A stretch of DNA of 64,000 nt. Source: Halorientalis sp. IM1011 (GTDB taxonomy: Archaea; Halobacteriota; Halobacteria; Halobacteriales; Haloarculaceae). The stretch spans positions 2,356,001 through 2,420,000 of the forward strand of contig NZ_CP019067.1 in the NCBI RefSeq assembly GCF_001989615.1, read 5' to 3'. Numbering within the stretch: position 1 is the first letter of the stretch; every line of letters begins with the position of its first letter. Under the pieces are notes generated by a model, which saw only the letters and a program-made list of their open reading frames with translations, had not been told where the DNA came from and did not search any database. The translations under genes were made by a program, and so were the position numbers. Positions 34,211-43,852 of this stretch are shown one piece after another.

Positions 34211-36502
34211 ATGCGTGATTCGGGTGGTTCGGGGTCGGGGGCCCCGGACCGACGGGGAGCGGACCGTACAGGGGAACTGAATCGACGGCGATTCGTGCAG
34301 GCGGCGGCCATCTCGGGGCTCACGGCGGGCCTTGCCAGCGGCACGGCGACCGGAAAGTCCGGAGCGGACGCGGGCGGACCGCTGACCGCGGGGGTCGCAA
34401 AACGCGACATCACACCGGACAACGGTGGCTCCTTCTTCGGATACGTCCGTCCGGATATCCGCGCGGAGGGCGTGGCGATCCGGCTGTTCGCGCACGCCTT
34501 GGTGCTCTCCGACGGCGAGCGGAAGGTCGCGCTCGTCTCGGCGGATCTGGGGAAGCCGGCGGTCCGGGACGCGGTGATCGAGCACGTCCGGCCGCTGGGA
34601 TTCGACCGCGACTCGGTCCTCTTCGCGGCGACCCACACCCACGCTGGCCCGAACTCGCCGGGCGACTGGATCGCCGGGCAGATCGGCGACGCCATCGCAG
34701 CGGCCGACGCGAACCGCCGGCCTGCACGGGCGGGCTGGGCCACCGGGACGGTCGAGGCGGGCAACTGGAACCGCTCCATCGAGGCTCACCTCGCGAACTT
34801 CGGCCTCGATATTCCGATCGGGGAGGGATCGCCCGAGGATCACCCGATCGACCCGGATCGGGCGCGAGATACCACGGTCAGGATGCTCCGCGTCGAGGGG
34901 ACAGACGGCACGCCGATCTGCGCGTGGACGCTGTTCGGGAACCACCCGACCGCGTTCACGCCGTCGAACACGACCTTCTCGGCGGACTTCCCGGGCGTCG
35001 CGCGCCAGTGGTTCGCGGATCGGTTCGACGGCGACGCGCCGACGACCGTCTACACGACCGGGCGCGTCGGCGACCAAATTCCCCGCTACGACGACTACGG
35101 CCAGTACGCGGTCGCCGAGCGGACAGCCATCCGCACCGAGCGGGCGATGTGGGACGCCTGGCAGTCGGCCGGGGGTGACCTCTCACGAAATCTGTCAGTC
35201 GGTGGTCGCGCGACGCACGACGAGTACCGTGGGCAGGAGGTCGAACCCGGCAAGCCGGTTGACGACGACGCCGTCGTCGGGGTGCCGACACTGGACGGCG
35301 GGGAGAACGGGCCGACGCCGTTCTCGGGGCTGGAACTGGAGGGGAAACGCCGCCCGGAGTGGCTGGCCGACGACGTGCATGGGCGAAAGCTCCCGCTCGC
35401 GCCCGCGCCGTACTCGACGGACGTGGAGGTGCAGGCGATGCGCGTCGGTGACCAGTTGCTCGTGACGGTGCCCGGCGAGCCGACCGTCGAGATGGGCCGG
35501 CGGATGCGGGGAGCGGCAGCCGAGGTCGCACCCGACGCCGTCGACGACGTTGCGGTGGTCGGCATCGCCAACGGGTACAACGGCTACTTCACGACGCCCG
35601 AGGAGTACAACAAACAGGACTACGAGGGTGGCAACACCGCCTTCGGCCAGTACACCTCCCTGTTGATCCGCAACCGCCAGCGCGACCTCGCCGCCGACAT
35701 CGCGGCGGGGCTGGGCGACCCGGCCGAACCCAGCGGATCGCGACCCTCGATCCCCAACGCCCCCGTCGGGGGCGGTGACGCCGACGGCGAGATTACCGAC
35801 CAGCCGGCCCGAACCGTCGAGCGGATGGACGTGGTCACGCTGGACTGGGCGGGCGGCTGGTCCGGGAAGGACCGCCCGGTCGGCCAGCCGTTCGTCCTGC
35901 TGGAACGGGAGTCTGGGAGCGGGTGGGAGACGGTCACCTCGGATCTGGGCCTCGGCTTCGTCTGGACGGAGTGGTTCGGCGACTACACCGTCCGCTACGA
36001 CGTGCCGCCCGATCTCCCCACCGGAACCTACCGGCTCCGGGTGAACGCCGAGAAGTACGAACTGACCAACCGAAGGTTCGATATCGCACCCTCGACCGGC
36101 CTTCGAGTCCGGGGCGTCCGCGCCGAGAACGCCGGCCCCGGCGCCGAGCCGACGCGGTTGACCGTCGTCGCGCAGAACCCGCCGCCGGACCCCGAGGAGA
36201 ACCTGCGCGTGCGTCCGGTCCAGCCCACGGGTGGGACGGTGACGATCGAGGTCGGCGGCGAGGCCCACGAAGCTCAGTGGGACGGCGACGCCGAGGGCTG
36301 GGTCGCCACGGTCGAGGGAGTCGGCGCGGGCGACACCGTGACCGTCCCGGAGAACGGGCTTGTCGACGGCCTCGGCAACCGGAGCGGTGCGGCGGTGGAC
36401 CTGACGGTGGGGTCGGTCGCGACGCTGGACTGGCCCGAGACGATGGGTACCGGTGGGGGCGACCCGCCCGGACTGTTCGGGATCGGGACGTTCCCGACCT
36501 GA
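34211..36502 (+). CDS. Tat-exported neutral/alkaline ceramidase-like protein
   Basis: 763 residues. Tat signal NRRRFVQAAAIS (about 24-35), so the protein is exported folded. The N-terminal catalytic domain shows the family landmarks: THTHAGPNSPG (141-151, zinc ligand region), LFGNHPTAFT (241-250), and NGYNGYFTTPEEY around 445-457. The C-terminal beta domain is present. At the place where family members have GDVSPN with the nucleophilic Ser, this protein reads GDQIPR (287-292). Archaea are not known to make sphingolipids, so the substrate may be external ceramide-like amide lipids or something else. Confidence 0.85.
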   Translation: MRDSGGSGSGAPDRRGADRTGELNRRRFVQAAAISGLTAGLASGTATGKSGADAGGPLTAGVAKRDITPDNGGSFFGYVRPDIRAEGVAIRLFAHALVLSDGERKVALVSADLGKPAVRDAVIEHVRPLGFDRDSVLFAATHTHAGPNSPGDWIAGQIGDAIAAADANRRPARAGWATGTVEAGNWNRSIEAHLANFGLDIPIGEGSPEDHPIDPDRARDTTVRMLRVEGTDGTPICAWTLFGNHPTAFTPSNTTFSADFPGVARQWFADRFDGDAPTTVYTTGRVGDQIPRYDDYGQYAVAERTAIRTERAMWDAWQSAGGDLSRNLSVGGRATHDEYRGQEVEPGKPVDDDAVVGVPTLDGGENGPTPFSGLELEGKRRPEWLADDVHGRKLPLAPAPYSTDVEVQAMRVGDQLLVTVPGEPTVEMGRRMRGAAAEVAPDAVDDVAVVGIANGYNGYFTTPEEYNKQDYEGGNTAFGQYTSLLIRNRQRDLAADIAAGLGDPAEPSGSRPSIPNAPVGGGDADGEITDQPARTVERMDVVTLDWAGGWSGKDRPVGQPFVLLERESGSGWETVTSDLGLGFVWTEWFGDYTVRYDVPPDLPTGTYRLRVNAEKYELTNRRFDIAPSTGLRVRGVRAENAGPGAEPTRLTVVAQNPPPDPEENLRVRPVQPTGGTVTIEVGGEAHEAQWDGDAEGWVATVEGVGAGDTVTVPENGLVDGLGNRSGAAVDLTVGSVATLDWPETMGTGGGDPPGLFGIGTFPT

Positions 36503-36565
36503 CCGGATCGAGTGGGTCGCAACCAACCCACAACTATTCTATCCCGGGCGGTCCACCGATTGGGC

Positions 36566-37336
36566 ATGACCGATATCGAGGTCACGCGCGAAGACGACTA
36601 CGCGACGGTGACGATCAGCAACCCCGACCGGAAAAACGCCATCAGCGCCGAGGCGTCCGGGGAGATGGCCGACGAACTCCGTGCGCTGGAACACGACGCC
36701 GGGATTCGGGCGGTCGTCGTCCAGGGCGACGGCGACGCCTTCTGTTCCGGGATCGACCTCTCGGGCGGGATGGACGGCAAGGGCGTGATCGAGGAACTCG
36801 AGACCGGGCTCAACGCCATCGCGGTCGCGCTCCTGCGGATGGAAAAGCCCACCATCGCCGTCGTCCGCGGCGTCGCCGTGGGCGCGGGGGCGTCGCTGGC
36901 GACGGCCTGTGACTTCGTCTACGCCCGCGACGACGCCGTCTTCGGCTGGGGCTTTACCGACATCGGCCTCGCGCCCGACACCGGCGCGACCTACGTCCTG
37001 CCGCGACTCGTGGGCGTTCGCCGGGCGCTCGATCTCTTGATCACCGCGCGCCGCGTCGACGCCGAGGAGGCGGTCGACATGGGCATCGCCACGGAGACCT
37101 TCAGCGAGGACGAGTTCGAGGACACGGTGGCCGAGCGGATCGCCACCCTCGCATCGCGGCCGACCCTGGCGGTCGGCGAGACCAAGCGCCTGGTCCAGCG
37201 CAACACCCATCGCTCGATGGAGGAGGCGCTCCGCGCGGAGGCCCGCGCACAGGATCGGATCTTCGAGACCGAGGACTTCGCCGAGGGCGTCGGCGCGTTC
37301 TTCGAGGGCCGCGAACCCGAATTTCAGGGGCGCTGA
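36566..37336 (+). CDS. enoyl-CoA hydratase/isomerase family protein
   Basis: 256 residues of the crotonase fold: oxyanion-hole motifs GDAFCSGIDLSGG (about 53-65) and RGVAVGAGASLA (about 102-113), with the active-site region WGFTDIGLAPDTGATYVLPRLVG. One of the two catalytic glutamates of hydratases appears as Asp (APDTG), so hydratase versus isomerase activity is uncertain. Start at 36566; an earlier Met in frame lacks homology. Isolated gene. Confidence 0.87.
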   Translation: MTDIEVTREDDYATVTISNPDRKNAISAEASGEMADELRALEHDAGIRAVVVQGDGDAFCSGIDLSGGMDGKGVIEELETGLNAIAVALLRMEKPTIAVVRGVAVGAGASLATACDFVYARDDAVFGWGFTDIGLAPDTGATYVLPRLVGVRRALDLLITARRVDAEEAVDMGIATETFSEDEFEDTVAERIATLASRPTLAVGETKRLVQRNTHRSMEEALRAEARAQDRIFETEDFAEGVGAFFEGREPEFQGR

Positions 37337-37753
37337 CTACTCCCCATCGTGAGCGGCTCGGACGGCCGCGACGAGTTCGTCCCGATCTTCGCTGAAGTGC
37401 AGGTGCGCTGGACAGTCACAGTCCGATGCGCCGAAGCCGTCGACGGCCACCTCGCCGGTCTCGGCGATCGCCTCGGCGACGGCACACTCGATCTCGGCCT
37501 CGGGCGACCGGGCCACCGTTTCGATTCGAGCGGCGGTGTCGCCCAGCAGGTAATCGACGTGCCAGTGACGCGTCTCGCGCTCGCCGGCGGCCATTTCGTG
37601 GTGGCGGTCGACGCGACCGAACCCGCCGGGCCCGAACGCGCTGCCGGTGTAGGCGTAGGAGCCGGCGGGCAGTTCGTGTCGTCCGAGCGAGCCGACCGTA
37701 AGCGTCTCCGGTTCCGGAAGGTTGACCACTATAGTGTACGTTCCTCCGACCAC
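37337..37753 (-). CDS. DUF123 GIY-YIG-like endonuclease
   Basis: 138 residues of the archaeal DUF123 family, a circular variant of the GIY-YIG fold: GTYTIVVNLPEPETLTVG and GSYAYTGSAFGPGGFGRVDRH, ending with conserved Cys/His (GASDCDCPAHLHF). Expected to cut DNA or bind nucleic acid; the exact role is unknown. The stop abuts that of the convergent hydratase gene. Confidence 0.85.
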   Translation of the reverse strand: MVGGTYTIVVNLPEPETLTVGSLGRHELPAGSYAYTGSAFGPGGFGRVDRHHEMAAGERETRHWHVDYLLGDTAARIETVARSPEAEIECAVAEAIAETGEVAVDGFGASDCDCPAHLHFSEDRDELVAAVRAAHDGE

Positions 37754-37834
37754 GCCGGGACTTCACCTCGCGCCCAAATCGACCTTCCGGATGTGGCCAC
37801 CCGCGTTTACGGTGTCACTTGCTACCATAAATGG

Positions 37835-37844
37835 GTTTAAATAC
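37835..37844 (+). promoter_or_regulatory. TATA-like box of psmA-psmB
   Basis: GTTTAAATAC lies about 46-55 bases before the two possible psmA starts, leaving a leader of about 20-28 bases. Confidence 0.5.
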
Positions 37845-37894
37845 GGGAGGCACTAACCCAGGGTGAAGGCCACCCCCGGCTTTCGATGCAAATC

Positions 37895-38635
37895 ATGCAG
37901 GGACAATCCCAACAGCAGGCCTACGACCGGGGAATCACGATCTTCTCCCCGGACGGACGCCTCTATCAGGTCGAGTACGCCCGTGAGGCCGTCAAGCGCG
38001 GCACCGCAAGCGTCGGTGTTCGCACCGAGGACGGCGTCGTCCTCGCGGCCGACACGCGGGTCCGCTCTCCGCTCTTAGAGCGTGAGAGCGTCGAGAAGCT
38101 GCACAAGATCGACGATCACATCGGTATCGCCAGCGCCGGCCACGTCGCCGACGCCCGTCAGCTGATCGACTTCGCGCGCCGCGACGCGCAGGTCAACCAG
38201 CTCCGGTACGACGAGGCCATCGGCGTGGAGTCGCTGACGAAAGACATCACCGACCAGATCCAGCAGTACACCCAGACGGGCGGTGCGCGCCCGTTCGGCG
38301 TCGCGCTGATCGTCGGCGGGATCGAGAACGGCGAACCGCGCCTGTTCGAGACCGACCCGTCGGGGACGCCCTACGAGTGGCAGGCACTCGCCGTGGGCGG
38401 CAACCGCGAGGACCTCATCGACTTCTTCGAGGAGGAGTACCGCGAGGATCTCGATCTCGACGGCGGGATCGATCTGGCCCTCAGGGGCCTCGACACCGTC
38501 GGCGAGGAGGGCGTCGATCCCGAAGGGGTCGCCCTCGGGACCATCGACGTCGAGACCGAGCAGTACCGCCGCCACGAGACCGAGGAGATCGAAGGGTACG
38601 TCGAGGAGATCGACACCGGAGGTGACGAGGAATGA
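37895..38635 (+). CDS. psmA: 20S proteasome alpha subunit
   Basis: 246 residues starting MQGQSQQQAYDRGITIFSPDGRLYQVEYA, the invariant alpha-subunit N-terminus whose first helix gates the proteasome pore. An in-frame ATG three codons earlier (37886) is possible. The body is the Ntn-hydrolase sandwich without a catalytic Thr; the acidic tail is usual in haloarchaea and the C-terminus may contact PAN. Overlaps psmB by four bases (ATGA). Confidence 0.95.
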   Translation: MQGQSQQQAYDRGITIFSPDGRLYQVEYAREAVKRGTASVGVRTEDGVVLAADTRVRSPLLERESVEKLHKIDDHIGIASAGHVADARQLIDFARRDAQVNQLRYDEAIGVESLTKDITDQIQQYTQTGGARPFGVALIVGGIENGEPRLFETDPSGTPYEWQALAVGGNREDLIDFFEEEYREDLDLDGGIDLALRGLDTVGEEGVDPEGVALGTIDVETEQYRRHETEEIEGYVEEIDTGGDEE

Positions 38636-39345
38636 ACGATATGAACCCAGCGGGCGGCCCGCCGACTCTGGAAGAGGGGCTGCAGAACCCCTACGAGCCG
38701 GAACTCGGCCAGCTGCCCAACACGACCGAGAAGGACAACGAGAAGGTCAACGAGACCGGGACAACCACTATCGGCATCGCCACCGAGAACGGCGTCGTCG
38801 TGGCGACCGACCGCCGCGCGTCGCTGGGCGGCCGCTTCGTCTCGAACAAGAACGTCCAGAAGGTCGAGCAGATCCACCCGACCGCGGCGCTGACGCTGGT
38901 CGGCTCCGTCGGCGGTGCCCAGTCGTTCATCCGCTCGCTGCGCGCGGAAGTCAACCTCTACGAGGCCCGTCGCGGCGAGGACATCAGCATGTCCGCGCTG
39001 GCGACGCTCGCGGGGAACTTCGCCCGCGGCGGCCCCTTCTTCGCGATCAACCCGATCCTCGGGGGCGTCGACGAGGAGGGCAGTCACGTCTTCAGCATCG
39101 ACCCCGCCGGCGGGGTCATGGAAGACGACTACACGGTCACCGGCTCCGGCCTCACGGTCGCGTACGGGACCCTGGAGAGCCAGTACGAGGACGACATGTC
39201 GATGGACGAGGCGACGACGGTCGCCGCCGACGCGGTCAGCGCGGCCGCCGAGCGCGACACCGGTTCCGGTAACGGACTCGTCATCGCCGAAGTCACCGAG
39301 GAAGACGTCGAAATCGACACCTACGAGTACGACGACCTGCTGTAG
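38632..39345 (+). CDS. psmB: 20S proteasome beta subunit
   Basis: 237 residues. A propeptide of 43 residues ends in ETG, and self-cleavage before Thr44 (TTTIGIA) exposes the nucleophile. Catalytic partners are visible in ATDRRAS (Asp), VSNKNVQK (Lys) and GSGSGL-like SGNGLV. Forms the proteolytic rings with PsmA. The alpha-beta overlap makes one operon, with probably fixed stoichiometry. Confidence 0.95.
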   Translation: MNDMNPAGGPPTLEEGLQNPYEPELGQLPNTTEKDNEKVNETGTTTIGIATENGVVVATDRRASLGGRFVSNKNVQKVEQIHPTAALTLVGSVGGAQSFIRSLRAEVNLYEARRGEDISMSALATLAGNFARGGPFFAINPILGGVDEEGSHVFSIDPAGGVMEDDYTVTGSGLTVAYGTLESQYEDDMSMDEATTVAADAVSAAAERDTGSGNGLVIAEVTEEDVEIDTYEYDDLL

Positions 39346-39375
39346 GTCGCCGGCTTTTCTTTCACGGGCGCCGGC

Positions 39376-40677
39376 TCAGGGCCAGAGGCCGCGGTAGCCG
39401 TGGGCCTCGGTCAACCGCGTCAGGGCGACGATGTAGGCCGCGTCCCGCCAGGTCACGTCGCGGGACTCGACTTCAGCCCGCACGTCGTCCCACGCCGACA
39501 GCATCTCCGTCTCGAGTTCACGCTGGACCTCCTCGAGCGACCACGCCCGGCGGTTGATGTCCTGAAGCCACTCGAAGTAGCTGACCGTGACGCCGCCGGC
39601 GTTGGCCAGGATGTCCGGAACGACGGGGATATCGCGTTCGGCGAGGATCGCGTCCGCCGCGAAGGTCGTGGGGCCGTTGGCCCCCTCGACGACGAGGTCC
39701 GCCCTGATCTCGTCGGCGTTGGCTTCGGTGATGACGTCCCCGATAGCGGCCGGGATCAACACGTCCACGTCCAGGGTGAGCAGGTCCTCGTTGGATATCG
39801 GGTCGGAGGCGTACTCGGTCACCGCCTCGGGTTCCTCGTCGTGTTCCGGAATCGCGTGCGGGTCGATACCGTCGGGGTCGTACGCCGCGCCGTTGACGTC
39901 GCTGACGGCCACGACGGTCGCCCCCCAGTCGTCGAGCAGCCGCGCGGCGTTGGCCCCGACGCTCCCGAACCCCTGCACGGCGACGGTGGTCTCCGAGAGC
40001 GGATAGTCGTAGTACTTACACGCCTCACGGGCGATGATGGCGACGCTGCGCCCCGGCGCTGCCTCGCGGCCGTAACTGCCGCCGATCACCGGGGGTTTGC
40101 CGGTCACGACGCCGGGGATCACCTCGCCCTGCTGCATGCTGTAGGCGTCCATGATCCAGGACATCGTCTGGGCGCTGGTCCCCATATCCGGCGCGGGGAT
40201 GTCCCGTTTAGGGCCGATGAAGTCGCGGATCTCCTGGGTAAACCGTCTCGTGAGCTGCTCGTTCTCCGCATCGCTCAGCTCCTTGGGGTCGACGACGACG
40301 CCGCCCTTCGCCCCGCCGAAGGGGAGGTTCATCACCGCACACTTCCATGTCATCCACATCGACAGGCCGATACACTCCTCCCGTGTGACCCCCGGATGGT
40401 AGCGGAGCCCGCCCTTGTAGGGGCCGCGTACGCTGTCGTGGTGGGCGCGATAGCCGGTGAACACGCCCAGCGAGCCGTCGTCCCGCTCTATCGGGACCGT
40501 GACCTCGTGGACCGCGGTGGGGTGTTTGAGTCGCTCGATGAAGTTCGGATCGACATCGAGGTGGGTCGCGGCGTGTTCGAGCTGTCGCCGTGCAGTCGTC
40601 AGTGCCGATTCCGACTGGGGCTCAGCGGCGGCCGCCGCGTCGTAGTCGTCGGTCTCGGCTGGGGGATCTGATGACAT
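39376..40677 (-). CDS. gdhB: glutamate dehydrogenase
   Basis: 433 residues. Catalytic domain with [13 protein letters not shown] (active-site Lys about 123), PAPDMGT (Asp), and a Rossmann domain with [14 protein letters not shown]. Catalyses 2-oxoglutarate + NH4+ to glutamate with NAD(P)H. The N-terminal 40 residues are an acidic/Ala-rich extension. Preceded by a tiny zinc-ribbon gene 18 bases upstream which probably shares its promoter. Confidence 0.93.
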   Translation of the reverse strand: MSSDPPAETDDYDAAAAAEPQSESALTTARRQLEHAATHLDVDPNFIERLKHPTAVHEVTVPIERDDGSLGVFTGYRAHHDSVRGPYKGGLRYHPGVTREECIGLSMWMTWKCAVMNLPFGGAKGGVVVDPKELSDAENEQLTRRFTQEIRDFIGPKRDIPAPDMGTSAQTMSWIMDAYSMQQGEVIPGVVTGKPPVIGGSYGREAAPGRSVAIIAREACKYYDYPLSETTVAVQGFGSVGANAARLLDDWGATVVAVSDVNGAAYDPDGIDPHAIPEHDEEPEAVTEYASDPISNEDLLTLDVDVLIPAAIGDVITEANADEIRADLVVEGANGPTTFAADAILAERDIPVVPDILANAGGVTVSYFEWLQDINRRAWSLEEVQRELETEMLSAWDDVRAEVESRDVTWRDAAYIVALTRLTEAHGYRGLWP

Positions 40678-40695
40678 TGGTGGAAGGAGAGCCGC

Positions 40696-40845
40696 TCACT
40701 CGAGCGAAAACGCGCGGTTCTGGAACGCTCCCGACTGCCCGCAGCCCGGACACTCGCTCGGTTTCCGGTCTGCCGATACGATCGTCCCACAGAGCAAACA
40801 CTCGTACGTCGGGGTCGTCTCGTCGTCGGTCTGAAGATCGTACAT
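40696..40845 (-). CDS. zinc-ribbon (rubrerythrin-like) microprotein
   Basis: 49 residues: MYDLQTDDETTPTYECLLCG, with two CxxC knuckles (Cys16/Cys19 and Cys32/Cys35) spaced like a rubredoxin/rubrerythrin C-terminal domain. Too small for an enzyme; binds one Zn or Fe. Start supported by the TATA box centred 26 bases upstream. Just before gdhB, so probably the first gene of a two-gene operon. Confidence 0.8.
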   Translation of the reverse strand: MYDLQTDDETTPTYECLLCGTIVSADRKPSECPGCGQSGAFQNRAFSLE

Positions 40846-40865
40846 ACACTCGTCGTTGGATCTGT

Positions 40866-40875
40866 GGTTATATAG
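40866..40875 (-). promoter_or_regulatory. TATA box of the zinc-ribbon-gdhB operon
   Basis: CTATATAACC on the minus strand, centred 26 bases before the ATG at 40845; a clear haloarchaeal core promoter with leaderless geometry. The flanks (40846-40900) are AT-rich. Confidence 0.7.
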
Positions 40876-40970
40876 TATTAACCACATTATGGTATATTAT
40901 TCCATATAAGGTAGTAGCGAGGTTGTTCCGGCAGCTATCGCCGGTCGGTAGCCCACTATCGTCCGGTTCG

Positions 40971-41948
40971 TCAGTCTTCACGCCCGTTTCGCGGCACGTA
41001 CGACCGGCCACCTCGTCGGCCGAGCAGCCACTCTCGGCGGGAGAGTCGCCGTTCGACGCCGTCTTCGCGGGCCACGGCGAGGCGCTGTTCGGTCGTCTGG
41101 AAGTAGTTGACCACCGCGACCAGCACGACGCCGCCCAGCGTGTTCCCGAGCAACACCGGCAGGACGAACTCAGAGAGTCCGGTGAGTAGGCCGATCCGAT
41201 CCCCGACGGTCAGGTAGACCACTTCGGTGAACGAGACGACGACGTGAAAGAGGTTGCCGGTCGGGATGGCGAGGAAGGCAACGTAAACCAGGACGACCCG
41301 GGAGATGGCGTCCCGGACGGCGTAGACGAGCCACACGACGCCCGCGACGATCAGCCCGGCGAACGCGCCCTTGAACAGGAGATCCCAGAACGGGGTCTCG
41401 ATGCCCTCGGTCGCGATGGCCGTCGCCGCGGCGGCGGCCTCCGGCGGGAAGACGCCGGTGGTCGAGAGGACGACGCCGCCGAGACCGCCGCCGGTGAAGT
41501 TGCCGGCCAGGACGACGGCCCAGGTCCAGAACAGGCGGGGGAAACTCGCCAACCGTTCCAGGACGAGCACCACCGGCGGCAGCGTGTTCTCGGTGTACAG
41601 CTGGTAGCCGCCGACGACGATGAAGACGAACCCCAGCGGGTACAACACGGCGCTCCCGATCGGGTCGCCGCCGGTCGAAGCGGTCAGCGACGCGTACAGC
41701 AGAAAGGTGAGCGTGATGGCAAAACCCGCCGCGAGCCCGCTGAAGAACAGTTTTCGAGCGCCGGTCGTCGCCTCCACGTCCGCCGCGGCGATGATCCGCT
41801 GGAACACCTCGTGGGTCTCGAACCTGTCAGGGACGACCGCGCCCGCCGCCGGCGCGCCCGGTCCCGCGTGCCCGTCGGACTTCGTGGAGTCGCTCCATTC
41901 GTCGGCGCCGGCGGTCGATCCGTCCGATCCGGTCGTGGAGTCTCGCAT
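40971..41948 (-). CDS. formate/nitrite transporter (FNT) family protein
   Basis: 325 residues. A hydrophilic 40-residue N-terminus, six membrane helices, and FNT landmarks: GARKLFFSGLAAGFAI (about 63-78), YQLYTENTLPPV, AGNFTGGGLGGV (pore hinge), and GNTLGGVVLVAVVNY near the end. FNT pentamers conduct formate, nitrite or other small anions; the YTENT wording is of the YfdC-like branch, so substrate is uncertain. A basic tail follows. Confidence 0.88.
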   Translation of the reverse strand: MRDSTTGSDGSTAGADEWSDSTKSDGHAGPGAPAAGAVVPDRFETHEVFQRIIAAADVEATTGARKLFFSGLAAGFAITLTFLLYASLTASTGGDPIGSAVLYPLGFVFIVVGGYQLYTENTLPPVVLVLERLASFPRLFWTWAVVLAGNFTGGGLGGVVLSTTGVFPPEAAAAATAIATEGIETPFWDLLFKGAFAGLIVAGVVWLVYAVRDAISRVVLVYVAFLAIPTGNLFHVVVSFTEVVYLTVGDRIGLLTGLSEFVLPVLLGNTLGGVVLVAVVNYFQTTEQRLAVAREDGVERRLSRREWLLGRRGGRSYVPRNGRED

Positions 41949-42017
41949 CCGGGCCTACATCTACGCCGGCCGAAAAAACGCCTCCCTTTCCGTGAGTACC
42001 CCGCAACCGCTCGGCAG

Positions 42018-43070
42018 TTAGACCCCGGGTGGATCCCCCTCGCCGATCCGGATCTCGTGGGCTTCCACGTCCTCGACGGCGGCGACCTGTCCGCCGACCT
42101 CGACGGGGCCGTCGTCGGTCTCGACGACCAGCGTCGCGGTCTGGCGGCCGGCACCGAAGGCGGCCTGATCGACTTTCCCGTCGATCTTCCGGTGGTCGCC
42201 GGTCAGCACGTCCCGGCCCTCGATGGAGGCGTAGAACTCCCCCTCGGCGGTCCGGAGGTCGGAGATGCACCGCCGGATCGTGGCGTACCGGCGCGGGAAC
42301 GGCCGGTCGTCGGCCCCCTCGGCGACGGTCTCGGCGGTCGTCCAGAGGACGGTGTTGAGAAAGCCCGAGACCAGAAACCCCAGTTCCGACCGGTTGAAGA
42401 TCACGCCGTAGCGGTCCCGGTCGCCCTGCAGCGCGTCCTGCGTGGCGTAGATGGAGTAGTTCCCGTCGGCGATGGCGACGACGGGGGTGGTGATGCCGCG
42501 ACGTGCTCGCACCGTCGTGGCCACGTCGAGGTAGTCGAACTCGTCGGCGTCGGGAACGTCGGCGGCCGGCGACAGCAGGAGTTCGATGGCGACGCCGGCC
42601 GCCTGCTGGGCGCGCAGGTCGTCGGCGAACCGGTCCAAGAGTTCGGGATCGAGCGAGAGGATCAGTTCGTACTCGGCGGTGTCGATGATCTCCTCGAGAT
42701 AGCGCAGAATCGTCGAGCGGGACTTGATCAGCGAGACGGCTTCCGTGTCCCGGGCGGGGGCGGTGTACCGCGCCGAGAGCCCGTCGACGAGGTCGTCCAG
42801 CGAGGACTGGAAGTCGGCGAACGCCTCCTGGGGGTCGACCGCGAGCACGCGCATCGGGCGAGACTCCTGGAGTTCCACGAGGCCGAGGTCGGCCAGGTCG
42901 CGGACGGTGTCGTAGACGCGGGGCTGGGGGATGTCCGTCCGGTCGGCGATCTCCGAGGCCGTCAGTTGCCCGTGTTCCAGAATCGTCAGGTAGGCCGCCG
43001 ACTCGTACTCGCCGAAGTCGAACCGCTGGGCGACCCGCGAGAGCGTCGCGTGGAGGTCCTCCTCGCTCAT
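42018..43070 (-). CDS. TrmB-family transcriptional regulator
   Basis: 350 residues with the full TrmB layout: winged helix (about 15-75, YESAAYLTILEHGQLTASEIADRTDIPQPRVYDTV), a coiled-coil/PLD-like middle (about 100-200) and the C-terminal sugar-binding-like domain (about 245-345). It is not close enough to classical TrmB to name its effector, but it neighbours gfcR and the sugar-catabolism block. It ends 69 bases from the FNT gene. Confidence 0.88.
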   Translation of the reverse strand: MSEEDLHATLSRVAQRFDFGEYESAAYLTILEHGQLTASEIADRTDIPQPRVYDTVRDLADLGLVELQESRPMRVLAVDPQEAFADFQSSLDDLVDGLSARYTAPARDTEAVSLIKSRSTILRYLEEIIDTAEYELILSLDPELLDRFADDLRAQQAAGVAIELLLSPAADVPDADEFDYLDVATTVRARRGITTPVVAIADGNYSIYATQDALQGDRDRYGVIFNRSELGFLVSGFLNTVLWTTAETVAEGADDRPFPRRYATIRRCISDLRTAEGEFYASIEGRDVLTGDHRKIDGKVDQAAFGAGRQTATLVVETDDGPVEVGGQVAAVEDVEAHEIRIGEGDPPGV

Positions 43071-43110
43071 TGTCCCCCCAGATGCCGACGATCCAAATCA
43101 GTGTGTCCCT

Positions 43111-43749
43111 TCAATCGTCGTTCCCGACGCGGATGACCTGCACGAGCGAGTACACCGGGACGCCCTCGATATCCGAGACGCCCTGCTTGTCGACGAGGAC
43201 GACGCAGGCGACGGGTTCGCCGCCCTCCTCGCGGATCGCCTGCACCGTCTCGGTCATGGTCGTGCCGCTGGTGATGGTGTCGTCGACGACGTAGCACTCC
43301 CGGTCGCGGATGCCGGCGAAGTTCCGGGAGAAGGTCCCGCCGAGGTCGGCCATGTCGTCGTCGTCCCACTGGTGTTTCCGGGGGGCGTAGGTCGCCAGAT
43401 CGGTGTCGAGTTCCCGCGCGACGGCCGTCGCCAGCGGTGCGCCGGCCTTCTCGATCCCGATAGTGAGGTCGACGTCCTCGCCCTGCTTCGAGAGGAGGTC
43501 GGCCATCGCCGCGCCGGCGTGCCACAGCCGGTTGGAGTCGCGGCCGATGGCGCTCCAGTCGACGTGGATGTCCTCGGGACCGCCGTTGTTCTCCCGCTTG
43601 GCGCTCGGCGTCTGTGGCCCGTCGCTGCGCTCGACCAGCCAGCTCGCGGTCTCGCGGGAGACGTTCAGCTCGTCGGCGATCTCGCCCTTCGAGAGGCCCC
43701 GCTCGGCCAGCTCCGCCGCGCTGGTCATCAGGTCGTCGATGTTCTTCAT
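43111..43749 (-). CDS. gfcR: GfcR-type regulator (HTH + orotate phosphoribosyltransferase-like domain)
   Basis: 212 residues. N-terminal HTH (about 12-40, LSKGEIADELNVSRETASWLV) and a type I phosphoribosyltransferase domain with the PRPP loop CYVVDDTITSGTT (152-164). In Haloferax volcanii this protein activates the semi-phosphorylative Entner-Doudoroff genes, gluconeogenic switch and pyruvate kinase genes in response to fructose/glucose; here many of the same genes lie within 20 kb. Divergent from the HAD gene. Confidence 0.9.
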   Translation of the reverse strand: MKNIDDLMTSAAELAERGLSKGEIADELNVSRETASWLVERSDGPQTPSAKRENNGGPEDIHVDWSAIGRDSNRLWHAGAAMADLLSKQGEDVDLTIGIEKAGAPLATAVARELDTDLATYAPRKHQWDDDDMADLGGTFSRNFAGIRDRECYVVDDTITSGTTMTETVQAIREEGGEPVACVVLVDKQGVSDIEGVPVYSLVQVIRVGNDD

Positions 43750-43852
43750 ACCCGATCAGTTGTCCGCCGTCGGTAATGGCCTTTTCCCGTTCCCGATCGC
43801 TCCCGCTTTCGGGGCCCCGCAGTCTTTTGCCCGTCGCCGGCCCAGTGGGGAC

